DNA of 14,080 nucleotides. It comes from an uncultured Sphingobacteriales bacterium (GTDB taxonomy: Bacteria; Bacteroidota; Bacteroidia; Chitinophagales; Chitinophagaceae). The notes below the pieces were generated by a model. It worked only from the letters and a program-made list of their open reading frames with translations, did no database searches and was not told the DNA's origin. The translations under genes and the position numbers were made by a program. The stretch spans positions 1-14,080 of the forward strand of contig CAMPKG010000047.1 in the NCBI GenBank assembly GCA_946887085.1, in the 5' to 3' direction. Positions 9,485-14,080 of the stretch are shown here, piece by piece. The first letter of the stretch is position 1; each line of letters opens with the position of its first letter.

Positions 9485-9697
9485 ATGAGATACCTGCTGT
9501 TCATACTACTCCTGACCTTGTTCGCAGCCTGCGACAATATGGGATCTAACACCACTCGTGTTACCGACTCGACAACCGGCGTACAGCTCACCCCGCCCGA
9601 CTCTATACCCAACATGCCTACCGACTCTATGGATACCACAGCCAAAGCCAACATGCCTATAGTAGACCCCGACACTTCGGACGTACGCCCGAAGTAG
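9485..9697 (+). CDS. Small lipoprotein of unknown function
   Basis: Protein of 70 residues with a typical lipoprotein signal: MRY, a hydrophobic core LLFILLLTLF, then the lipobox FAAC with C16 as the predicted lipidated residue. The mature part is only 55 residues, rich in Thr, Asp, Pro and Ser, with repeated Pro-Asp-Ser, Asp-Ser-Met and Asp-Thr elements, and is probably disordered. Asp follows the Cys, but the E. coli +2 sorting rule need not apply in Bacteroidota, so the final membrane is not predicted. The ATG lies 12 bases after the oxidoreductase stop, so it is probably the last gene of that operon. No function is recognised. The lipobox and the well-placed start make a real gene likely despite its size. 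Confidence 0.75.
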   Translation: MRYLLFILLLTLFAACDNMGSNTTRVTDSTTGVQLTPPDSIPNMPTDSMDTTAKANMPIVDPDTSDVRPK

Positions 9698-9795
9698 AAT
9701 TCAAAAGCCAAAATTCAAAAGTCAAAACATTGCATTTAAATCACAAAAGCGACAAACTGCCGCTTTTGAATTTTTACTTTTGAATTTTGAATTAT
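9696..9795. repeat. Imperfect inverted AATTCAAAA-type repeat
   Basis: The spacer between the convergent lipoprotein and DHS-like genes is built from copies of AATTCAAAA or TTCAAAA. Two lie on the left (about 9698-9720) and three inverted copies on the right (about 9764-9792). The arms can pair around the central hairpin at 9744-9768. It may be an intergenic repeat family member as well as a terminator. Confidence 0.6.
9744..9768. terminator. Bidirectional terminator hairpin
   Basis: The perfect 8-bp stem CAAAAGCG (9744-9751) / CGCTTTTG (9761-9768) has a 9-base loop. A T-rich tract follows on the plus strand, and A/T-rich sequence (ATTTAAATGCAATG) follows on the minus strand. It lies between convergent genes ending at 9697 (+) and 9797 (-), so it can terminate both. 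Confidence 0.65.
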
Positions 9796-9796
9796 C

Positions 9797-10771
9797 CTAC
9801 CACCCCAGCACCCACGCAAATATCAGTGGCGCCACGATTGTTGCATCACTTTCCACAATGAACTTAGGTGTATTTATATCGAGCTTGCCCCATGTTATCT
9901 TTTCGTTAGGAACTGCGCCGCTGTACGAGCCGTAGGATGTAGTACTGTCGCTGATCTGGCAGAAATAGCTCCAGAACGGTATCTCGTGCATTTCAAGGTC
10001 CTGGTACAGCATAGGCACCACGCATATCGGGAAGTCGCCCGCTATACCGCCGCCTATCTGGAAGAAACCGATGCCCTTGCCTGCGCTGTTCTTCTCGTAG
10101 TAATCAGCCAGCCATACCATATAGTCGATACCGCTTTTCATCGTGCTCGACTTCAGCTCGCCTTTGATGCAGTAAGACGCGAAGATGTTGCCCATCGTGC
10201 TGTCTTCCCAACCCGGAACGATGATCGGCAGGTTTTTCTCTGCGGCGGCCATCATCCAGCTGTTCTTTATATCTATCTCGTAGTGTTCTTTCATAGCGCC
10301 GCTCAGCAGCAGCTTGTACATATACTCGTGCGGGAAATAGCGCTCGCCTTTATCGTCAGCGTCTTTCCATATTTTATGGATGTGCTTCTGTATACGGCGG
10401 AAAGCTTCTTCTTCAGGTATGCAGGTATCGGTCACGCGGTTGAAGCCGTTCTCCAGCAGATCCCACTCTTCCTGGGGGCTCAGGTCGCGGTAGTTGGGTA
10501 CGCGCTTGTAGTGTGTATGCGCTACAAGGTTCATGATATCTTCCTCAAGGTTGGCGCCCGTACAGCTGATGATAGCTACTTTGTCCTGGCGTATCATCTC
10601 GGCCAGCGATATACCCAGTTCGGCGGTACTCATAGCGCCTGCAAGGGTTATCATCATTTTACCACCTTCCAGCAAATGCGTTTCGTAGCCTTTGGCAGCA
10701 TCTACAAGAGCTGCAGCATTGAAATGCCTGTAATGGTGCTGAACAAACTGTGAAATGGGACCTTTATTCAT
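9797..10771 (-). CDS. Deoxyhypusine synthase-like protein (probable polyamine aminobutyltransferase)
   Basis: Protein of 324 residues in the deoxyhypusine synthase family of NAD-dependent enzymes that transfer the aminobutyl group of spermidine to an amine acceptor through a lysine imine. The catalytic lysine K296 is in TWGKLD, matching WGK of eukaryotic DHS. The preceding YGSYSGA (280-286) corresponds to the substrate and NAD loop. SCTGANLEED (69-78) and QIGGGIAGDFP (238-248) are the nucleotide-binding segments. Bacteria lack eIF5A, so hypusine formation is not expected. Bacterial relatives have been linked to homospermidine-type polyamine synthesis, which is the most likely role here but is inferred. 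It has its own spacer behind the citrate synthase gene. A weak promoter candidate TTG-N18-TAGAATTG lies at 10832-10804 on the minus strand, overlapping the upstream terminator hairpin. No polyamine gene is adjacent. Confidence 0.88.
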   Translation of the reverse strand: MNKGPISQFVQHHYRHFNAAALVDAAKGYETHLLEGGKMMITLAGAMSTAELGISLAEMIRQDKVAIISCTGANLEEDIMNLVAHTHYKRVPNYRDLSPQEEWDLLENGFNRVTDTCIPEEEAFRRIQKHIHKIWKDADDKGERYFPHEYMYKLLLSGAMKEHYEIDIKNSWMMAAAEKNLPIIVPGWEDSTMGNIFASYCIKGELKSSTMKSGIDYMVWLADYYEKNSAGKGIGFFQIGGGIAGDFPICVVPMLYQDLEMHEIPFWSYFCQISDSTTSYGSYSGAVPNEKITWGKLDINTPKFIVESDATIVAPLIFAWVLGW

Positions 10772-10823
10772 TTGTGATGTTTGAATTATAATTTGCGATT
10801 TTTCAATTCTATTATCCTAAACT

Positions 10824-10853
10824 AAAAAGCAAGCAGTAAACTGCATGCTTTTT
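10824..10853 (-). terminator. Rho-independent terminator after citrate synthase
   Basis: The stem AAAAAGCA (10824-10831) / TGCTTTTT (10846-10853) continues past an A-A mismatch into GCAG/CTGC with a TAAA loop. The outer A-T pairs supply the U-tract in either direction. It lies 43 bases downstream of the citrate synthase stop and upstream of the DHS-like gene, so it separates the two transcription units. Confidence 0.75.
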
Positions 10854-10869
10854 AAAATTATTTAAAGTT

Positions 10870-10894
10870 CCCCCTTTTAGGGGGCGGAGGGGGC
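10870..10894. repeat. C5/G5 hairpin, possible dispersed intergenic repeat
   Basis: CCCCC (10870-10874) TTTTA GGGGG (10880-10884) is followed by CGGAGGGGGC. This strongly G/C-biased, self-complementary block in A/T-rich spacer sits directly after the citrate synthase stop. Similar blocks are common between genes in Bacteroidota genomes, so it may be a copy of a dispersed element. It could also add to termination. Confidence 0.45.
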
Positions 10895-10895
10895 A

Positions 10896-12218
10896 TTACC
10901 CCGCTACCTTCTCGCCTTTCTCCACAAACTTTTTGATCCAGTCTGTGGTCATCGACTTCGGACGCTCGATGGCAAAGCCCAGTGCCCTGTCCCAGCAGAG
11001 ACTGGCCAGTACACCCAGCGCACGCGATACGCCGAACAGTACGGTATAGAAATCTTCTTCCACCAGGCCGTAATGTTTCAGTAGGGCGCCTGAGTGCGCA
11101 TCCACGTTAGGCCATGGATTCTTGATCTTGCCGGTGCTTTCCAGTATCGGCGGTGCTACTTCGTACACGTTCCATACGGTTTGTACCACTGCATCGTCCG
11201 GGCAATGCTTTTTCGCAAACTCCATCTGCGCGGTGAAGCGCGGATCGGTTTTGCGGAGTACCGCGTGGCCGTAGCCCGGTACAACTTTACCTTCGCTCAA
11301 TGTCTTTTTGATATAGTCAGCTATCTGCTCTTTGCTTGGTTGCTGTGTGTTCAGCTCCTGCTGCATTTCTTCTATCCAGCGGATCACCTCCTGGTTGGCC
11401 AGGCCGTGCAGCGGACCGGCAAGACCCGTCATACCGGCAGCGAAAGAAAGGTAAGGATCGCTCAGTGCGGAACCTACCAGGTGCGTGGCGTGTGCCGATA
11501 CGTTACCACCCTCATGGTCGGCGTGGATGGTCAGGTACAGGCGCATCAGCTCGCGGAAGCCTTCGCTGTCGTAGCCCAGCATGTGCGCGAAGTTGGCGCT
11601 CCAGTCGAGCATGCCGTCAGGCTGTATGTGTTCGCCGTTCTTGTATTTGCGGCGGTATATGTAGGCAGCTACACGGGGCAGGCGCGCTATCAGCGTCATC
11701 GTGTCCTCGTATACATAATCCCAGTATTCTTTTTTGCTGATGCCTTCGTTGTATGCCTTAGCAAATTTCGACTCTGTCTGCAGGGCCAGCACTGCTATGC
11801 AGAACTGTGTCATCGGGTGGGTAGAAGGCGGCAGTGCCTCTATGCTTGCAAATACATGGTTGGGTACGTGGCTGCGGCGCGCCCAGGTAGCCGAGATATG
11901 ATCTACGTCTTCCCTGCCTGGCACCTCGCCTACCAGCATCAGGTAAAACAGACCCTCGGGCAGTGGTTCGCTGCCACCTTCTGCGTGCGGCAGTTTCTCC
12001 CTCAGCTCGGGTATGGAGTAGCCGCGGAAACGGATACCCTCATTACTGTCCAGCAGTGAAGTTTCGGTAATAAGGCCCGGGATGCCGCGCATACCCTGGT
12101 ATGCCTGTGCCACAGTCACCTTATCCAGCACCTTCTCTCCGTGCTGTGCAATGATGTTTTTGATCTCTTTCGCCTGTTCGTCAGCCTTGGCCCTGAACGC
12201 GTCTTTTACGTAACCCAT
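10896..12218 (-). CDS. gltA: Citrate synthase, eukaryotic mitochondrial type
   Basis: Condenses acetyl-CoA and oxaloacetate to citrate, the entry step of the TCA cycle, in the cytosol. The 440-residue protein carries the catalytic triad H271 ([10 protein letters not shown]), H318 ([15 protein letters not shown]) and D373 ([11 protein letters not shown]). Substrate-binding H235 is in DHEGGN and R327 follows H318. It aligns, from memory, almost without gaps to mature animal mitochondrial citrate synthase from the N-terminal helix onward, including [17 protein letters not shown], [27 protein letters not shown] and ERPKSM. No targeting presequence is present. Ordinary bacterial GltA (type II, hexameric, NADH-sensitive) has a different N-terminal domain, which is not seen here. 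Expected behaviour is therefore a dimeric, ATP-sensitive type I enzyme; this is inferred. A good Bacteroidota promoter lies 48 bases upstream, and the gene appears monocistronic. Confidence 0.95.
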   Translation of the reverse strand: MGYVKDAFRAKADEQAKEIKNIIAQHGEKVLDKVTVAQAYQGMRGIPGLITETSLLDSNEGIRFRGYSIPELREKLPHAEGGSEPLPEGLFYLMLVGEVPGREDVDHISATWARRSHVPNHVFASIEALPPSTHPMTQFCIAVLALQTESKFAKAYNEGISKKEYWDYVYEDTMTLIARLPRVAAYIYRRKYKNGEHIQPDGMLDWSANFAHMLGYDSEGFRELMRLYLTIHADHEGGNVSAHATHLVGSALSDPYLSFAAGMTGLAGPLHGLANQEVIRWIEEMQQELNTQQPSKEQIADYIKKTLSEGKVVPGYGHAVLRKTDPRFTAQMEFAKKHCPDDAVVQTVWNVYEVAPPILESTGKIKNPWPNVDAHSGALLKHYGLVEEDFYTVLFGVSRALGVLASLCWDRALGFAIERPKSMTTDWIKKFVEKGEKVAG

Positions 12219-12265
12219 GTTAAATTCGGAGGTATTATAAGTCGAGTAAATTGTTTAAAGCGCCG

Positions 12266-12296
12266 TAAAGTTAAGGAAACGGAGGGGTAAACAAAA
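12266..12296 (-). promoter_or_regulatory. Promoter of citrate synthase (Bacteroidota type)
   Basis: On the minus strand TTTTG (12296-12292) is followed by an 18-base spacer and TAACTTTA (12273-12266), seven of eight positions of the strict TAnnTTTG pattern. Transcription would begin around 12259, giving a leader of about 40 bases. Confidence 0.65.
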
Positions 12297-12325
12297 GGCG
12301 GGAAACATTTAATTAAATAACCCGC
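12292..12325 (-). terminator. Possible terminator of the terminase-like gene
   Basis: On the minus strand GCGGG (12325-12321) pairs with CCCGC (12302-12298), enclosing the perfect palindrome ATTTAATTAAAT (12307-12318), and CTTTTGTTT follows. It lies 63 bases beyond the stop of the upstream minus-strand gene. The T-rich tail is also the -33 element of the citrate synthase promoter. The long A/T inner arm makes it weaker than a classical terminator. Confidence 0.4.
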
Positions 12326-12387
12326 TATTGGCTGTATTTATGATAAATATTAATCAAATTCATATCCGTTGTTAAGTATTGTTAAGT

Positions 12388-12816
12388 TTAAAACTCAGAA
12401 TCATCAAATTCCCTTCTCCAGCATTTGGTCAGTTGCATGTCGCGGCCAATAGCAGCAAGCATTTCGCGGTGTGTGGGCTTCACCTCCCAGGTAAATTCCT
12501 TACCGTATTTGACAACAGTTTTTGTTGTTGTCAGTTGTCCGCGGGCTATAAGCGCCAACAAGTAACGCTTGTCGTTCATCGACATGGCTTTTTCCATGAG
12601 GTGCTCTTTCAGCTCCTCCTCCACCTCGTGCTGGGTGGCCAGTACGGCATCGCGTATGCGGAACTGTATATAACGGTTCTTCATCAGCCGGCTGGCGGCG
12701 GCAAAGGACGAGGATTCTGAACAATTGGGATAAGCGAAAAGATAGGCGGTCTTCATATGGCCATGCAATATCATCTGGCTGATAAAGCGCTCGTGCGCGA
12801 GGTTGATAGAGGGCAT
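12388..12816 (-). CDS. Terminase small subunit-like protein, stand-alone
   Basis: Protein of 142 residues. Its pattern recalls the Terminase_2 family of phage small terminase subunits, which bind DNA at packaging sites. An N-terminal ERF helix leads to a helix-turn-helix-like segment AYLFAYPNCSE (24-34) followed by ASRLMKN (41-47), matching the family's AA-x-R-A-G-Y-S ... ASRLLxN theme. Then come a charged helix, LLALIARGQ and a C-terminal PTHREMLAAIGRDMQL, like the usual K-A-L-E-L-L-G-K-x-L end. No large terminase, portal or capsid gene is nearby, so it is either a phage remnant or a co-opted DNA-binding protein. It has a clear own promoter, which favours a functional gene. Codon and base use resemble the chromosome on its left, not the A/T-rich DNA on its right. 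Family assignment is by eye and moderate. Confidence 0.7.
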   Translation of the reverse strand: MPSINLAHERFISQMILHGHMKTAYLFAYPNCSESSSFAAASRLMKNRYIQFRIRDAVLATQHEVEEELKEHLMEKAMSMNDKRYLLALIARGQLTTTKTVVKYGKEFTWEVKPTHREMLAAIGRDMQLTKCWRREFDDSEF

Positions 12817-12834
12817 GATACTCTTTTTTTTGAG

Positions 12835-12850
12835 TCCCGGTCGTCCGGGA
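12835..12850 (-). promoter_or_regulatory. Leader hairpin before terminase-like gene
   Basis: The perfect 6-bp G/C-rich stem TCCCGG/CCGGGA with a 4-base loop lies inside the predicted 45-base leader. It ends 18 bases before the ATG and is followed by an A8 run. It could control translation or mRNA stability. Nothing in it matches a riboswitch I know. Confidence 0.4.
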
Positions 12851-12867
12851 GATAGGTTTTATTATAG

Positions 12868-12899
12868 CAAAAATACGAAAAAACGAAAATAGTTGCAAA
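12868..12899 (-). promoter_or_regulatory. Promoter of the terminase-like gene (full consensus)
   Basis: On the minus strand TTTG (12899-12896), a 20-base spacer and TATTTTTG (12875-12868) match the Bacteroidota sigma consensus TTTG-N17-20-TAnnTTTG at every defined position. It lies about 52 bases upstream of the ATG at 12816. Confidence 0.75.
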
Positions 12900-12957
12900 G
12901 TGAATTAATTGTGTATAAAGTCAAATGGATTAACAATCAATAACAGATCATTTTTGC

Positions 12958-12965
12958 TACCTTTG
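12958..12965 (+). promoter_or_regulatory. -7 element of the right-edge nuclease gene
   Basis: TACCTTTG fits TAnnTTTG exactly, but no TTTG or TTG occurs 17-20 bases upstream, so the promoter is only half convincing. If used, transcription starts near 12972. This rules out the in-frame TTG at 12968 as a start and leaves a very short leader before ATG 12986. Confidence 0.5.
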
Positions 12966-12985
12966 GATTGGTCCACGCAATAAAA

Positions 12986-13900
12986 ATGGAAGTCACTAAA
13001 ATATTAAAGAACAATAAGGCCGAATTACTCGAGTATTTCAGAAATCGTGCAAGCGAATTTCTGACAGGAATACGACAAAAGTTCGCGGATACAGAACCGG
13101 AAAAACGTGCACGTGCAATTAATGAGTGTTTAAGGCAAGCAAAAGACACTTTGATTACAACTATTTTGCAAACAGCAGAAAAAGATAAATGGACAAATGA
13201 AGAAAAGCTTGAGTGTATTTTGATGGTAACTTATTGCAATATTGTTGTAATGATAGAAAGTCGAAACGCTGTACGTCCTTACGAATACATGGATTTTTCA
13301 CGTCGTGTTGGTGAGTTATGGGATCCTTTCTGCAAGCTTTGTTTCTATTATCCGATTAATGATATTAATCTTTTTGTGCCGCCGTTGTTTGCCGATGTCA
13401 AAAAAAAACTGACAGATGAGATAACAACATATATAGACAAATTAGCAATTAGCGACGGACAAAAAAATGAACTAAAAAAATACTACGATAAAGTATGGAG
13501 TCTGGTAACATCCGGGGAAATACAGCTTGAACTAGATCTGCATTTTGAACATGCTGGTGCAAAATATGTTGTGGATTTCAAAAGTGGTTTTGGCTCGAAT
13601 GAAAAAGGGAATACGAATAGGCTTTTATTAGTCGCAACTATATATTCCAATTTAGAGGAAAATTATAACTGCTTATTATTCGTTAGAGCCGAAGAAAACA
13701 ATAGCTACTTTAATACATTGAGGGATTCGGGAATATGGAATGCATTTTGTGCAAATGAAGCATATGGGCAGATTCGCCATTTTTCAGGATATGATTTGAA
13801 AGGTTGGATCGACCAAAATATCAATTGGGCAGAGGATTTCAACCAGGAAACAAATCAGCACCTTACAGAAAAAGATCTTTTGCAGTACTTGTTATGGTAA
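12986..13900 (+). CDS. Putative PD-(D/E)XK nuclease, probable restriction endonuclease
   Basis: Protein of 304 residues from ATG 12986. An in-frame TTG at 12968 would add six residues but overlaps the promoter. The N-terminal two thirds are helical, charged and unrecognised. A nuclease-like core follows: GEIQLELDLHF, then 12 residues between D184 and D197, then VVDFKSGFG. E178 or E182, D184, D197 and K199 would be the ExD ... DxK metal site. The stop overlaps the next gene's ATG by seven bases (ATGGTAA), and that gene is an adenine methyltransferase, so the pair reads as a type II restriction-modification unit. Base composition is much more A/T-rich than in the genes to the left, which suggests transfer. 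I do not recognise a named endonuclease family or recognition site. Catalytic function is inferred from this motif and the neighbour. Confidence 0.8.
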   Translation: MEVTKILKNNKAELLEYFRNRASEFLTGIRQKFADTEPEKRARAINECLRQAKDTLITTILQTAEKDKWTNEEKLECILMVTYCNIVVMIESRNAVRPYEYMDFSRRVGELWDPFCKLCFYYPINDINLFVPPLFADVKKKLTDEITTYIDKLAISDGQKNELKKYYDKVWSLVTSGEIQLELDLHFEHAGAKYVVDFKSGFGSNEKGNTNRLLLVATIYSNLEENYNCLLFVRAEENNSYFNTLRDSGIWNAFCANEAYGQIRHFSGYDLKGWIDQNINWAEDFNQETNQHLTEKDLLQYLLW

Positions 13901-14080
13901 AAACTGAAGACCGAATTTATCAAGCATATTATACAAAATCAACTCCTATCGTTGATTACATGTTGAATCGACTTGAGGTTAAGCATTCTGATGCGATTTT
14001 AGAACCATGTGGCGGAGATGGGGTATTTGTTGACGCTCTATTACAACAAAATAAAAATGTTTCAATTGATGTATACGAGC
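13894..14080 (+). CDS. N6-adenine DNA methyltransferase, N-terminal fragment (cut by window edge)
   Basis: The first 62 codons of a gene running off the right edge. The order of motifs is that of gamma-class N6-adenine methyltransferases (Eco57I/TaqI-like). Motif X is YYTKSTPIVDYML (12-24), close to the usual YYTP-x-x-IVDYM. Motif I is ILEPCGGDGVFVDAL (35-49), the SAM-binding loop. The acidic residue of motif II, E62 in DVYE, falls on the last complete codon. The catalytic NPPY motif would lie beyond the window. The enzyme should methylate adenine in the recognition site and protect host DNA from the upstream nuclease. ATG 13894 lies inside the end of the upstream gene, so the two are translationally coupled. 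An alternative is a fused methyltransferase-restriction (type IIG) protein, which only the missing part can show. Confidence 0.85.
   Translation, partial: MVKTEDRIYQAYYTKSTPIVDYMLNRLEVKHSDAILEPCGGDGVFVDALLQQNKNVSIDVYE

Noticed and set aside
9744..9792. CRISPR-like repeat unit in the AATTCAAAA cluster
   Set aside because: The copies are short, irregular in spacing and inverted; there are no equal spacers and no cas genes.
9986..10753. 255-codon open frame opposite the DHS-like gene
   Set aside because: It is antisense to a clearly conserved gene and its composition is that of a mirrored reading frame.
11094..12059. Long 321-codon open frame opposite citrate synthase
   Set aside because: It lies wholly antisense to a gene with complete catalytic motifs, has an implausible Cys/His/Val-rich composition and no recognisable domain.
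12388..12816. Prophage region
   Set aside because: Only one terminase-like gene is present; no integrase, portal, capsid or tail gene is seen in the window.
12835..12850. Rho-independent terminator before the terminase-like gene
   Set aside because: On the coding (minus) strand the hairpin is followed by an A-run and not a U-run, and it lies between a promoter and its gene.
12968..12985. TTG start adding six residues to the right-edge nuclease
   Set aside because: It lies just after a perfect -7 promoter element, before the expected transcription start, and an ATG follows 18 bases later.

Overview
The window looks like chromosomal DNA of a Bacteroidota bacterium, most likely near the Chitinophagaceae/Sphingobacteriales. 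The evidence is threefold. Promoters have the Bacteroidota form (TTTG, a 17-20 base spacer, then TAnnTTTG). Strong Shine-Dalgarno sites are mostly absent. The gene set (multi-PAS kinase with a REC-only partner, PqqL-like M16 peptidase, deoxyhypusine-synthase-like protein, short lipoproteins) is typical of that phylum. The species cannot be fixed from sequence reading alone.

Left part (1-3528): the C-terminal 1022 residues of a soluble five-PAS histidine kinase, open to the window edge. It overlaps a single-domain response regulator by four bases, and the pair resembles a Cph1/Rcp1-type signalling unit. A bidirectional terminator separates it from a convergent gene for a secreted two-half M16 zinc peptidase (3528-6353, minus).

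Middle (6354-9697): a divergent intergenic region leads into a plus-strand run of three closely spaced genes. These are an alpha-D-phosphohexomutase (GlmM-like), an FAD-dependent oxidoreductase of the phytoene desaturase/carotenoid isomerase superfamily that lacks an ATG start, and a 70-residue lipoprotein. An inverted A/T-rich repeat with a terminator hairpin follows.

Right-centre (9797-12816): three minus-strand genes, each with its own promoter or terminator signals. They are a deoxyhypusine-synthase-like protein, a citrate synthase that closely resembles the mitochondrial enzyme of eukaryotes, and a small stand-alone protein resembling phage terminase small subunits.

Right edge (about 12900-14080): composition becomes clearly A/T-rich. 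A plus-strand gene with a plausible PD-(D/E)XK nuclease core overlaps by seven bases the start of a gamma-type N6-adenine DNA methyltransferase cut by the window edge. This looks like the left end of a horizontally acquired restriction-modification or related defence cassette. Its nuclease was not matched to any named restriction enzyme family, and it is the best candidate for something undescribed.
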